This document shows positions 1 to 10,994 of a stretch of 64,000 nucleotides of DNA, in pieces. Source of the DNA: Calliopum simillimum. Taxonomy: Eukaryota > Arthropoda > Insecta > Diptera > Lauxaniidae. The notes under the pieces were generated by a model. That model worked only from the letters and a program-made list of their open reading frames with translations. It ran no database searches and was not told the DNA's origin. The position numbers and the translations under genes are program-made. Numbering within the stretch: position 1 is the first letter of the stretch; every line of letters starts with the position of its first letter. The stretch is from contig OX638372.1 in assembly GCA_951812925.1 (NCBI GenBank), positions 73,053,407 to 73,117,406 of the forward strand. Reading direction: 5' to 3'.

Positions 1-201
1 GCATACGGGTGTCCAGTTTTTCAAAATATTGCTAAAAGTCACTTCAAAAAGCTGCAAATTGCGCAATATAAATTACTTAAAATGTGTTTAAATCGTAATT
101 GGTGGTCATCTACAGAGGCAGCTCACAATGATGCTGAAATTTAGCATTTAAATGAATATTTCAATAATATAACCACCCGCTTTTTGTCGAAGCTGGATTA
201 A
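1..201 (+). pseudogene. 3' end of a jockey-type LINE ORF2 (fragment)
   Basis: Frame 1 reads a peptide beginning AYGCPVFQNIAKS and continuing KKLQIAQYKLLKM and NWWSS. This matches the conserved C-terminal tail of jockey-clade reverse transcriptases, where a YGCPVW-like motif is followed by a LQ.xQNK.LR motif. The element enters from the left edge, so only the last 66 or so residues are visible. A TAG at 142-144 interrupts the frame before the later stop at 199-201, so this copy is dead. About 200 bp of AT-rich 3' UTR with AATAAA near 400 follows. The clade assignment is by motif recall only. Confidence 0.6.
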
Positions 202-916
202 GATATACCTATGTTTTTTCTTTAATTTTAAGTTTGTTTTTGTAATATAACAAGTCTATTTATTCTATAGGGTATGTTTTATCCAAAGAAATTATATTCT
301 AGTATTGTTAAAACGAATACCTATCTTTCGTAGTTGTAATAGCTTATAAGCTAAGTCTCTAAATTGATAAATTATGAATTTTAATTCAAACGAAAATGAA
401 TAAAGATAATTTTGGAATTGCTTCGTCTACATTCAGTTACTCTTCTACAGTATAGTTCAATTTGATGCAACCCCATCATTTCAGTCGGATTAGAGCCTTC
501 ATCAATTAGGTAGAATTAAAGTATTGGCCCTATGCTCCTCCTAAGAGTTAAAGGAGAATACACACATACATACATACAAAGTACGGATATAAAAACTAAC
601 TTAAATGATTGATTACCCACTGACTTTAAATTACAATTTTAAAAATATTAGTTTTGTAATTTTTGCATACAAAAATAATGATTAACAGTTTATAACACAC
701 TTTCAGTGTGAACTGAGGAGTATTTTGAAAACATAAATTGTTATTCTTTAGAATCGTTAAACGTCAGCTATATACTGAAAAAACGTCAGTTTAATGATTG
801 TAGTTTATGAAGGAAATTTTACCAGAAAAGCTGTCATTATCATAATAATATAACAACTCAAAGTTCAAAATTCAAAACCCGTCTATAAAATATGACAGAA
901 CTAATGTAAGTATATA
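202..916. other. LINE 3' tail and unassigned AT-rich DNA
   Basis: No coding signal. The first part is probably the untranslated tail of the LINE fragment on the left. It holds an AATAAA around 400 and a short CATA microsatellite at about 561-580. Nothing else is recognisable. Confidence 0.4.
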
Positions 917-1104
917 GAGCCTTAACCGCCAAGAACACTTAACCGACAAAAAAACAAATTTTATAGTAGAACTTTTTTTTGAACTCTCTTTGCATACATT
1001 GTCATTAAATTTGAAGGAAAGATGCAACTGACGCTAGTTATCGATTTTTTTCAAAAAACAAATCTGAAATAGTGTCGGTTAAGCTTTTTTGGCGGTTAAG
1101 GCTC
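917..1104. mobile_element. Small MITE-like inverted-repeat element
   Basis: The left arm begins GAGCCTTAACCGCCAAG and continues with ACACTTAACCGACA. The right arm ends TGTCGGTTAAG..GGCGGTTAAGGCTC, the mirror image. The two arms of about 37 bp enclose about 115 bp. TA-containing flanks (ATATA on the left, GATA on the right) fit a TA-targeting DNA transposon, but the exact duplication is uncertain. It has no coding capacity. Confidence 0.6.
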
Positions 1105-1584
1105 GATACATTAATTTGATTACCGTCACATGACACTAGGGGGCATAGAGAACTAGAGGCGAAAGCGTTTTAATTGAACCTGGCAACACTTTCGGCCGCA
1201 CAAACACTATGACAAAACCGTTTATTAGTATTGAAATCACGCATTAATTGTCTTTAAATTTTGGTGAAATTCATCACAGCCACCATAAAGATGTGGCCGG
1301 ATGTTGTGAATTTTGTCAAACATCCGAAAAAATCTAAAGATTTACAAATATTTTTTTCCACAATTCAACATTGCATGGTGTGGCATCTGTTTCTTCGGCT
1401 GTAAAGTCAAAAACAGCTGATTCATTTTCACCATATTACATTGTTATTTAAAAAAAAATTTTTACAAATAATTCTGGATCAGCTTTTGTTTGCTAAAAAG
1501 CAACCATAAATTGCAGATTTTCGTGGAAAACCTCACCAGAGGTCGAACCTTACAAAACGATTCAAAATACAGATTGGCCTTTTT
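1105..1584. other. Unassigned non-coding DNA
   Basis: No open frame of note and no inverted repeat was seen. It lies directly upstream of the SDR pseudogene and might hold decayed 5' exons that I cannot recognise. Confidence 0.3.
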
Positions 1585-2489
1585 GGCGCAAGGTAATTAA
1601 TTTCTTCTACAGAGCTGGTTGTAAAGTCATCTTAGCTGCAAGACGAATGGATGAGCTTGAAAGGGTAAAAAAAGATTAATTGGCTTTCAAAGCGGTTTGC
1701 TTTAAAGATTTGAAATTTAAAAAATAGGATAATTAATTTATTTTTTTTTAGAATCCTATATCGCTTGATTTAAAGGAATTAAATGATATTGCCGGATTTG
1801 TATCAAAGCCTTTGGCGGTGCACAATCAAATTAATATTTTAATCAATAACGGAAGCATAAGTGTTCATGCCTATGCTTTGTCTTCTGCTGTAGATGTTGA
1901 TTTAAAAGTGATGCTAGAAAATTATTTCGGCGCTGTAGCCTTAAATAAAGGTAATTCGATATAAAAATAAATACTTCATATTTCGTCGGGTTAAATCTAT
2001 AATTAGACATCTACCTTTTTGTTATTTTGAGAAAAACGCGTTTTAATTTTTTTGAAATTTGGTTTTTGCATTTTGTAGTTTTATATAAAATTGTTCTATA
2101 TATAAAAACCGGGTAGACTGGGGCGTAGAGCCTTTTTTTCTTCATATTTTTGTTACCCAAAATATCAAAAAAGGTAGATGTTTAGTTGTAGTTTTAATTC
2201 GATGATTTGAGAATTTCATATCCACCCTCCATTATTAATATGAGGAGTTATTTTTCAAAAGGGCTTATTCCCTAAACGAAGCGAAAGCTATATTGCCCTC
2301 AATGATGAAACGTAAAACAGGCCATACATTGCATTACCATATAGTTCATCGTATTCTGCTTCGAAACATGGTATACAGTCAATTGCTGATTCTTTACGTG
2401 CTGAAGTGGCTTATGAAGGTATAAAAGTGATTTGTGTCAGTCCAGTATATATACATACGCAGCTTTCAGAGAACCCAGCTAGCATTTAG
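1585..2489 (+). pseudogene. Decayed short-chain dehydrogenase (DHRS7-like)
   Basis: Three separated stretches read as an SDR-family oxidoreductase. At 1585-1670 there is KVINFFYRAGCKVILAARR, the beta-2 region of the Rossmann fold. At 1751-1951 there is NPISLDLKELNDIAGF and an INNGSIS turn (normally NNAG/NNGG), ending at a GT donor after ..VALNK. At 2293-2489 there is ILPSMMKRKTGH, then in a shifted frame YSASKHGIQSIADSLRAEV..VICVSPVYI, carrying the catalytic YxxxK. Introns with GT/AG borders remain, so this is a decayed gene or duplicate and not a processed copy. Defects: no glycine-rich TGxxxGxG start, the segment with the catalytic serine (normally ISS) is deleted, and there is a frameshift between the two halves of the last exon. 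The closest remembered relative is fly SDR family 7 (DHRS7-like). The assignment as SDR is firm; the subfamily is probable. Confidence 0.75.
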
Positions 2490-3143
2490 AACATTCATAC
2501 GCAATTGTTATTGATGCGCGATTCTTATATGAGTTTTCCGGCGATTGTTGGAAGATCAAAACAAAAAATTTGTTTGATTGCTGCGCGACTTCTTTTCGAG
2601 TCTTCCGACGATTATTAGAAGATCAAAACAAAAAAGAAATTTTAATAATTTTTCTTTTTTGAAGTTTGTGTTTACAATTTATTCAATATTACAAAATAAA
2701 TTAATTGTCGTTAATATGCGAGCACACACAAACGGTAAGCATACTATAAAGTTATTATTTTCTAATTGATATATCAATCCACATGTCTCCTTAGCATCGA
2801 TAGCACTGGATAATTCAATTGAAAATTCAGCGATTAACGATGAAGGACTTCAAAGCACACAATTGTAAGCAAATTATTTTTGTATTATTTAACTTTGTCC
2901 TTCTATTAATAACGCATGGAAGAATCATATCAAAATTTTCCCCAAAAAAGATCTCTAGTTTTTTTTTGGATGATTCGTCATTTAAGAGATATATCAATAC
3001 GTGATGAGCAAAATCAGTTTTGGTTTTAAGTTATGGTTACGGTAATTTTTCAAAACCAAGATGCTGATGGGTGCTATGGATCAAGACTACTTTTCGGTCT
3101 TGGTCATTTTTAGTTAATGGGTATGAAACACCCTATGAAGAAC
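2490..3143. repeat. Local tandem duplication and unassigned DNA
   Basis: At 2515-2636 a unit of about 60 bp with CTTCCGACGATTATTAGAAG and GATCAAAACAAAAAA is present twice in tandem. The short open frames over it are products of the duplication. The rest is AT-rich with no recognised gene. It adjoins the truncated end of the gypsy element at about 3155. Confidence 0.4.
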
Positions 3144-3149
3144 TTAAAA

Positions 3150-4061
3150 ATCAGAGGCTGATGGCTCAATGATTTCATCTTCTATCATTTTAGATATTTG
3201 TTTATCCATTTCTGGCTTATAAGTATGTGGAACCCTATAATTCTTTATATAAACTGGATTGGTATCTTTAACCCTCAATTTTTGTTTATAAAAGTTATTA
3301 AAATTAATTTTATCACCTTCAATAGCGAAAATATCAATGTACGAAGAGCATAATTCAAGTAATTTTTCTTTTGACAGAGGACAATTTTTTGCTATTTTAT
3401 CTAAAATTTTACGGTTTCTTTCAACAGAATCATTATTTAAATTTGTATTAACAACATTATATTGTTCAAGGCTTTCTGTCTTGATTAAATAATTTTCTAG
3501 CAAAACATCTTCTTCCAACGTATTTACAATTTTCACAAAAGCATTATTTTTACTGACAACTGTATTGCCAATAAAAACACCACGTAAAATTTCCTGATTC
3601 GGGACTAACAATTCATCCTCAACCGAATCAATACTAACTTTTCGTACTACTTCGGCTCTTGCCGGCAACAACATAGTCTTTGGTTTAAATTCGTCCAGAA
3701 TTTCCAAAATTAAATTTGCTCTTGAGTTTCGCGGCCTAATAATTAACTTATTAGGACCATCATTCCTGTAATCCAACAGACAATTAAAACTTTTAATAAA
3801 ATCTAAACCTATAATTCCATCACAAGGAATCGGAAATATATTATCCACTATCTGAAATTTCTGTTCAATTTCACAATTATTTATAAAAATTTTCGCACTC
3901 ACACTTCCTAAAGTTGAAATGACACCTTCACCTATTCCCGTTAATTTAAACGTATCTTCGTTATTAACAAAATGATTTGATAACAAACTGTTATTTTTAA
4001 AAATTGATATATCGGAACCCGTATCTAACAAAAACGTACTATTTGAGTTATTCAATGTTGA
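3150..4061 (-). pseudogene. pol: Ty3/gypsy pol, protease and start of RT, truncated
   Basis: Reading on the minus strand from 4061, the frame encodes an aspartic protease with the catalytic FLLDTGSDISIF motif near its start and GIIGLDFI as the second conserved block. A linker follows, then the start of a reverse transcriptase (YRVPHTYKPEMDKQI..MIEDEIIEPS). The element stops abruptly at about 3155, right after the IIEPS motif. RT palm, RNase H and integrase are missing, so this copy cannot move by itself. The frame opens after stops at 4077 and 4062, so pol lies in another frame from gag, separated from it by about 55 nt. This is an endogenous retrotransposon relic with no envelope gene visible. 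Confidence 0.85.
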
Positions 4062-4116
4062 TTAATAATTACAAAATTATTGAATTTCAAATTGATATTT
4101 AAAATTATTTTGTCTC

Positions 4117-5394
4117 TTAATTCGTTTGATCTGCCCCCAGGTGGGCAACCTGAGGAGCAGGACCGTTTTCCGAATTGGCTTCCATTGCCCTAGCCCTACC
4201 ATTTGCGGGTGTTTGATTTGGTCTATAACCATTTTGATTTGAACGTGAATTCTGATTTTGATCACGATTTTGATTACGATTATAACTACTATTGCGATTC
4301 CTATTTTGGTGGTAACCCTGACCTCGGCTAAAATTTTGATTGCGATTATAGCTCTGGTTAGGATTAGAATTTTGGTTATAGTTATTATAACTCCTATAAT
4401 TTCTGTCAAAACTATTACTATTTCTTCCTCTATAACCTCTTCGGTAATTATTCGCTCGCGTATAATTTACGGTGACCATTTGCTCAAAATCATTACTAAC
4501 TTCTGTAAATTTCGTAATTGCATCATTAATTGATGAAAATTGACCTGCTTGCACTATTATTTTTGATCTTTCCGACCTGGCATTACTAATTAACGACTTC
4601 ACTGCAGCATCTACAGAAAGTTTTTCCGCAACATTTGATGGAACTCCATCCGAAATGTATGAGTTTTGAAGAAGTTTCGTATCTTCTTCAATTTCTTTTG
4701 CGTACTCGTTAGCATTTTTACTATTTTGCTTAGAACTCAATAATTTTGCCAATAAAGATTGTGACGATTCACCTTTTACTTTACTGGAAAGTGTAGTTTT
4801 GATTGCATCAATAGTGCTTTCATTCGTTATCAGGTTTCTAGCAAACCCCGTTAATTTTGATTTAATTAGCGTAACAGCGACAGTTTCATTACTTTCCTTA
4901 ATCGAATCTACCAAACTAACTGCGTCTAGAAACCTTTGCAAGTTAGCAAATTTACCATCGAAGTCTGGTAAAAGCTTCGATGCTATCCCTAAAAATTCTA
5001 TTGGTGTCATTTTGAATGATTTCACCGTTTCCGTACTTGAATTGGATTCAATATCCGAATCTATTAAGTCCTCCTTAAATTCCAAATCCAAAGGACTAAA
5101 CAAATCATTAGGGATTTCCGTATCAATTTTAAATTTCTGAAAAAGAGTTTCCAATTTTCCTTTTGAGAAAATAATTTCAACCTGTAATGTATGATCAGGC
5201 GTTAAAAACGGTAAAGAAGTTCTGAGTAATGTGGCTATAGCATTATGCTGCAAAATTAAATTGTTCAAATGCTTATTTTGTATAGTTTCCGACGAAAGAT
5301 TTGTTTTATTTAGGCATTTATACAAGCGACTAAATTCCGACTTTAATTTTCCTAAGTTCAAATATAAATCACTTGACTTAATTTGCGTTGACAT
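4117..5394 (-). CDS. gag: Gag of a Ty3/gypsy-type LTR retrotransposon
   Basis: An uninterrupted 425-residue frame on the minus strand starts with ATG at 5394 (MSTQIKSSDLYLNLGKL). The N-terminal two thirds is helical with many Leu and Lys residues and a region around FLGIASKLLPDFDGKF that resembles the retrotransposon capsid fold. The C-terminal third (from about residue 315) is basic and rich in Arg, Asn, Tyr and Gln (RRGYRGRNSNSFDRNYR) with no CCHC zinc knuckle, so RNA binding probably rests on the RG/RN-rich tail. The retropepsin frame follows directly. An open gag next to a truncated pol suggests the deletion is younger than most decay in the window. Confidence 0.8.
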   Translation of the reverse strand: MSTQIKSSDLYLNLGKLKSEFSRLYKCLNKTNLSSETIQNKHLNNLILQHNAIATLLRTSLPFLTPDHTLQVEIIFSKGKLETLFQKFKIDTEIPNDLFSPLDLEFKEDLIDSDIESNSSTETVKSFKMTPIEFLGIASKLLPDFDGKFANLQRFLDAVSLVDSIKESNETVAVTLIKSKLTGFARNLITNESTIDAIKTTLSSKVKGESSQSLLAKLLSSKQNSKNANEYAKEIEEDTKLLQNSYISDGVPSNVAEKLSVDAAVKSLISNARSERSKIIVQAGQFSSINDAITKFTEVSNDFEQMVTVNYTRANNYRRGYRGRNSNSFDRNYRSYNNYNQNSNPNQSYNRNQNFSRGQGYHQNRNRNSSYNRNQNRDQNQNSRSNQNGYRPNQTPANGRARAMEANSENGPAPQVAHLGADQTN

Positions 5395-6323
5395 AGAAAA
5401 AAAAAACTAATGGTTTCTATGTTCGTGAAAGCATATGTAAAAAAACAAGCGCAGCAAATGGATTGGGGAAAAAAATTGTATTTTAGACTACGCGATTTTT
5501 GCGTTTGCAAACGAAGAAAAGGAAATTCTTTACTAGTGAGAGCAAAACAAAATTAATAATTTGGCTATTTTATGGCTTTGAAAATAATTTACAGATTATG
5601 TTTTAAAACATTTTTTTTTAATTTTTCATATTAATTTAACAAATTAAATTTTATATTTTTATGAATAATTGTGCAATAACCAAAAAAAAAATTTTAATTT
5701 TAATTTTTCACAATTCGTTTTTCTTTTATTGTATTTTTAAAGAAAAATTATTTACTTTTAAGTTTTTGAATTTATTCAAGATGTTTCTTTAATTTAAACT
5801 GTTTAATATTATATCAAAATTTGTTTTTTTATTTTTTACTTTTTGTAACATTTTTATAAATATTTTAATGCTTTAATTTTTTCATAAAATTCACACTTTT
5901 TATTTTTCTGCTTAGCCGCTAGTGTTGAACATATTCCTCCTCTGCTTCACCGTGCTGAATTACATGTCTCCAAAAGAATATCCTCAATTTTTCTGATTTA
6001 GATGTTTCCTAAAGTTGATTTTGAAATGATGGTTTTTTCACTTATAGTCTTTTTTTTTTTTGTTCTTTAATTCGTGTCTTCCTTTTTTATTTTCGTTAAT
6101 TCAATCCCATGTTTTTAAATACTTTAAACACTTTTAAGTCTTTTTTTAATTCATTTTTTTTTTGTATTTGTATATTTTTTTTAATTTTCATTTCGTAAAG
6201 TTTTCATTATTATTTATACATCTTTCCAGTTTTTAATTTTAATTTTTTTTCTTTGTAAAAAAGTTTATGTTTTTAATTTCTGATTTTGCATTATATATTT
6301 TTTTTGATTTCATTGTTTATATT
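5395..6323. other. Retrotransposon leader or LTR region, very AT-rich
   Basis: This lies upstream of gag on the minus strand and should contain the 5' leader and probably part of the 5' LTR. The composition is extreme, with long T and A runs. I could not find a convincing primer-binding site or TG...CA LTR border, and the 3' LTR needed for comparison is missing. Confidence 0.35.
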
Positions 6324-6590
6324 TTAATTTAATAATTCACTTGAAGTTCTTTCACTTTTTTTTTTTTTTGTTTTGCCGTCGGCAATTTTGAAAAAATTTT
6401 TTATTTGTGTTTTGCCGTCGGCAATTTCAATTTCGCAAAATTTTTTTATTTGTGTTTTGCCGTCGGCAATTTCAATTTCACAAAAAATGTTTTTTTTTAT
6501 TGTCCAGTTTTGGCTTGTTTTTGCGGTAAGCCGTGGACGAGGTCCAGCTTTTGGATTGTCAGCCAAAGCCTTTAGTAAATCTGGATGCAT
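6324..6590 (-). CDS. Small ORF with in-frame 14-residue repeats, unknown
   Basis: An 88-codon frame begins at ATG 6590 (MHPDLLKALADNPKAGPRPR) and then consists of three repeats of the peptide FCEIEIADGKTQIK, encoded by a tandem DNA repeat of about 42-43 bp. Each DNA unit carries the palindrome TTGCCGTCGGCAA. The unique N-terminal 30 residues look more protein-like than the surrounding DNA, but there is no recognised domain. It sits upstream of gag in the same orientation and could be a leader ORF of the retrotransposon, or an ORF created by the repeat. No function is proposed. Confidence 0.3.
   Translation of the reverse strand: MHPDLLKALADNPKAGPRPRLTAKTSQNWTIKKNIFCEIEIADGKTQIKKFCEIEIADGKTQIKNFFKIADGKTKKKKSERTSSELLN
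6368..6490. repeat. Three tandem 42-43 bp units with TTGCCGTCGGCAA
   Basis: Copies start near 6368, 6410 and 6453. Each contains the perfect 13-bp inverted repeat TTGCCG-T-CGGCAA followed by AATTTCAATTTC or a shorter AATTT. The motif is GC-rich inside AT-rich DNA, so it stands out as a possible protein-binding or structural site. The last copy is shortened. Confidence 0.75.
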
Positions 6591-6594
6591 TTAA

Positions 6595-7222
6595 AGAAAA
6601 ACCGGTCTGTTCCGCGTCGAAAAATTATTTTTGAAATTTAAAATTCGTGCGGAGAAAACAAACTAGACTTCAGCAAAACTTTTTTTTTTTTAAAAAAAAA
6701 AACCGATTTAAAATTCGCGTAAAAAACGTTTTTTTTTTTTTAATTTTCAAAGCGCGACGTTCGCAGGATCGCCATGTAATAACTTTGACTTTATTTAAAA
6801 ATGATTTTAGAGCCCTGCCTATTCTACACAGCCGTGCAATATTTAAAAGCAACGAGCTGGCTTAACCACTTGCTATATGCACAGCAAAGTGGGCTAAGAC
6901 TTTCAAAAGATCTCAATAAGAGGACCGTGGGTTTAATTGAAAGTTGTGTTTTTTAATTAATTTTCAACTGTCATACAAGATGGCTTATTACTAAAAACTT
7001 ATGAACATAATGAGAATTATAATGTAACACGTTATCCCTAAATGATCATTAACTAAAGCTAGTATGAATAACAACAACAATAGATGTATGCTCCACTTGT
7101 GATACACGTGTGCATTGCATTGTACATACAAGCGTACACCCACTGCACAAAGCAGTGTACGCATGTACATAATATTCAACATACAAACGTACGCATAAAA
7201 CAACGTTAAGTTTTAGTACATA
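6595..7222. other. Unassigned DNA between gypsy and hAT elements
   Basis: Long A and T runs around 6680-6750 and a stretch of mixed composition after 6760. At 7085-7200 there is a GTACAT/GTACGC-rich low-complexity segment with small inverted repeats. No gene is recognised. Confidence 0.3.
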
Positions 7223-7230
7223 GTAATTTG

Positions 7231-8848
7231 TAGAGTCCGACCGATTAATCGGCTTCGGCTTCGGCCAGATTCGGCCAAAAAAACGCCTTCGGCCTCACAT
7301 TCGGCCTTCGGCCTAAAATAAGCCGAAGGTTTGGCCGAAGCCGAATGTTTGTAACTTTAATTAAAAAAGAAATTATTTCTTCTTAAACAAAAATGTTAAA
7401 AAGTCAAAATACAAAATACAAGAGAAAAAGTGATATTGGCCACTGGAGTCATGAAGGAAGACCATACTGGCCAATACATAGCCCAAAAAATTAATGATAC
7501 TATTGCTGAGTACAACTTGCAACAAAAAGTTCATATGGTTATTCGTGATAATGCTCCAAACATGAAAGCAGCCATGTATTGTGGAAGCTTTGTTTCTATT
7601 GGTTGTGTAGCTCATACTTTACAACTAGTGATTCACGATGTTATATTTAATGACCTTGATATTAAGGCTATCGCGAAAAAGTGTCGAAAAGTAGTAGGTC
7701 ACTTCAAGAGAAGCGAACAAGCCATCGGATATCTTAAAAAATTTCAAGAAAAATGTGACTTACCTCAGCACGCTTTAATTCAAGATGTTGAAACCCGCTG
7801 GAATAACACCTTCCTTATGTTGCAGAGGTTGCTAGAGCAGAAAACTGCAGTTAATCTGTATATGGCGGAAAAGGGTGGGATAATTATTCCAACTGCAGAA
7901 GAGTGGGTACAAACAGGCAAAATTATATGCTTATTGAAGTGCTTTTATCAAGCGACAATTGATATTTCTAGCGATTCATCATCTGCATCTGTGATTATAC
8001 CATTGATTGCTATGATAAAATCAAAACTTGCTCCCAGTGATCTAGACGCTGAAGATGTTAGACTTCTCAAAATTAATTTATGCCAATCAGTAAAAACGAG
8101 ATTTGCTTTCATAAGAAATAATTTGCAGCTGTCAATTGCCACACTAATCGATCCACGGTTTAAAACAAAGTATCTGACTACTGACGAAATTATTACTACT
8201 AAGACAGAAATTTTGAAATTTCTTCATCAAAATTATGCTGAAAAAAATATAACAGATAATATGTTTATCGAAATTGAAGGATCTACACCTTCCTGTTCAA
8301 ATTCAGCCGCTTCCAATGGAAGCCAATACCCAAAAGATGATCTGTGGGATTCGCACGATAAAATGCCTTTGACTGGGACCGAGGAAGCAGCATCTGACCA
8401 CGTTCGTTTGCCTTTTGAGGAACAATTAGCTTGTTATTTAAAGGAACCTTTGCAGTTGAGGACCACGGATATATATCATTATTGGGCCTGCAGTCCATAT
8501 ATTCATTTACGACCAGTATCCCAAAAATTTTTGTCAGCTCCTCCTACAAGTGTCCCAAGTGAACAATTGTTCAGTGCTGCGGGTCAAATATAAGCTAACC
8601 GAAGAGCCAATCTACATGGAGAAAATGCAGAAAAACTGCTGTTTCTAGCTTACAACATTAAGTTATTTAATTTTGATTATTAACTATTTATTTTTATTTA
8701 AGAACTAATAAAAAAAAGTAGTACAAAAAATAAGTGTTACAAATATAATGGAACCTTCGGCTTCGGCTTCGGCTTCGGCCGAAGGTTATAAAAAAACCGA
8801 TTAATCGGCTTCGGCTTCGGCCAAAAAGTCACCTTCGGTCGGACACTA
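7231..8848 (+). mobile_element. hAT-superfamily transposon with 8-bp TSD
   Basis: The left end is TAGAGTCCGACCGATTAATC and the right end mirrors it as ..TTCGGTCGGACACTA. Both are flanked by the exact 8-bp direct repeat GTAATTTG (7223-7230 and 8849-8856), which is diagnostic of hAT insertion. Subterminal regions are packed with CTTCGGC/GCCGAAG repeats on both sides, likely transposase-binding sites. The element is 1618 bp, shorter than autonomous relatives. It carries the C-terminal part of a transposase in the plus orientation, so it is an internally deleted copy. Confidence 0.93.
7400..8683 (+). pseudogene. hAT transposase (ZBED-like), N-terminus missing
   Basis: The open frame begins after a stop at 7397 with no convincing ATG, so the 5' part (BED zinc finger and first catalytic Asp) is deleted. 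Preserved blocks: VIRDNAPNM with the second catalytic Asp, CVAHTLQLVIH (the CxxH motif), ETRWNNTFLML, the FYQATIDIS..P block, and the C-terminal dimerisation domain (YWACSPYIHLRPVSQKFLS..PTSVPSEQLFSAAGQI). A TAA at 8591-8593 replaces a codon after GQI. The expected tail (ANRRANLHGENAEKLLFLAYNI) then continues in frame to 8683. Structure and motifs make hAT certain. Sequence quality suggests a fairly young copy. Confidence 0.88.
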
Positions 8849-8856
8849 GTAATTTG

Positions 8857-10994
8857 TTAAAACAGTGGCGGGATATAAAATAGTTATACACGCACAACAA
8901 AATGCTTTGGAAAAAAATGAGGCTCGGAAACGGTTATTGAGTTAGCAAAACTTCGTAACTTTTTCTTTAATTTTTAATTTCTAAGAGCAAGACTAATACC
9001 ATAATAATGACCAAGACCAAAATTTAGGCCAAGACTGAATGTCCAAGATTAAGACCCAATGTCAAAGCGAAGGCCAAGACCAAAACCAAATGTCCACAAT
9101 CAAGACTAAGACCATAGCAGTTCTGGTCATGGTTTGCTCATCGCTAGCGCCAATTATAAGTGCACATTAATTTTTTAAGTCGACTTAAGCAAAATACAAA
9201 ATAGGTTCCTTTCGTTTTTGACCAATTTGTTAGTGCTTATTTAGATCATAATAAAGTCCAAAAACGATAGAGTGATTTTATCCAGAACTATTAGAAAGTT
9301 CAGCTCAAACCTTTATTGAAAAATATAGCTTTTTTCGTGTATTTAACTCCAAATATCTCAAAATCCTAAGGTGATGGATCAATTCTGACCTCGGAACCTC
9401 AGAAAAAAGTGAATAAATAAGTTTTCAAGTGCTGCACAAGCCAATTAGAGAAACCCATTTAAAACTACGAGATTGAATGCTAATATACTTTTTGATGCTA
9501 AGCCCAAAACCGATTACAGAATTGCTTTGTTACGTCAGAATTTCAAGAAATTTTAATATAATTGTGCCAAACACACATAATAAAAGTTGGAATTTCTCAA
9601 AATCATGACGTGATGGAAATAAACCAAGTTCAGATTCGTGAAAAGGAGATTCCAAAACACCATAATTTTCTTGAAAAACCAATGGTGGAAAAAAAAGTTC
9701 CAAATTTGAAGGCCTGTGTATTTTAAGAAAATCACTTTTAAATATTATATTTTTTTTCAAATAAAAAAAAAGAAGTGCGAAATTGAATAATAAGAGTTAG
9801 CAACTCAGTACCTGCATAAGTACTTTTTAATACAACCACAACAATAACACAAAAAAAAAAATAAAATTAAACACATCGATATGCAAAATCAATCACATTA
9901 AACCTTGCAGTTAAATTTGGATTTAGTCCCAAAGAGTGACTAGTTCGGCAACTGTTCAAAAAGGTACTAGCGTTGTTCTAGTTCCCACGTAGTGCACAGA
10001 TCGTCAGTTGACAGAAAAAATACAAAGTTTTCATGTTTTTCTTTGTCTTTATTTGCTCTCTTATTAACAGAGAAGTGCCGCTTATTGAGAAAATGTAGTA
10101 TCGTGAGAGATTAATATGAACGAACAGTCACGTTTTTTGGTGTTCCGTTTTTTAATAAATTTACGTGGAAATACGCTACTTTAAAGTAAAGAAATTGTTT
10201 TAATTAATTGATTATTTGAAAATATTGTATATTTTTCATTCGCTATTTGAGTTGCGTATTAGCTAATTCGTCATTGTTCGCTCATTCTTCATCCAATTAC
10301 ATCTCTCAATTTTAAGATACACGTTTGCTCAATTTTCAGATACTCGAAATCGAGTCTGGAAGCTCTCAAAATTTTCAATTGTCTCTTGACTGGTGAATAG
10401 GTAATGCAGAGGGAGACAATTGTCTCTCGACCAGCGAAAAGGTAATGCAGAGGGAGACAATTGACGATTCGTAGGACATCCACACTGAAAAATCGTCTGT
10501 CCATTATATGAAAATTCGATTGTTGTGGAACTAGTACTAGTTGAAGTAGTCAAAGACTAGGCATGCACTAGTCCGATTAACTGCAGGGAAAACACAATAG
10601 TAGATATGTTTAAAAGTATGTAAATATATGGGTGATTTTACTCACGAGGCAATATTCTGCGGCTCAACTAATTTTACATATTTTTTGTAACAATATTTCA
10701 TTAATTTTAAGAATTTTTAAGTGTGTTACTTAATTACATGTATATAATGAAAATTATATGCATGTAATATATGACTAAAAGTTCAATTCAAATTTAATTT
10801 TCAATATTTCATTCATTTATAATCAAAACTAAATGTCTAAATTATTTCTAGTATGGCACTGAATATCACCTCAATCCCAAAGATATTTCATACAAAAATT
10901 TAACTTTAAAGTGCCAAATCCTCAGCCTCCTGACATATCTCTTTATTGGTATATTAAACTCGATTTCAAGTGTGCATTAGACCTATTATATGTT
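8857..10994. other. Non-coding DNA with short degenerate repeats
   Basis: No supported gene. At about 8990-9140 there is a degenerate repeat of the type CCAAGACCAAA/CAAGATTAAGACC. At 9360-9700 two segments (AAATATCTCAAAATCCTAAG..; GTTCAGATTCGTGAAAAGGAG) resemble a sequence also present near 39050 and 48300. At 10381-10463 a 41-bp unit containing GGTAATGCAGAGGGAGACAA occurs twice. Long open frames here are chance readings. Confidence 0.4.

Noticed and set aside
4077..4533. Ile-rich frames on both strands over the gag C-terminus
   Set aside because: Shadow frames of the Asn/Arg/Tyr-rich gag tail; the gag frame itself is longer and starts with a good ATG.
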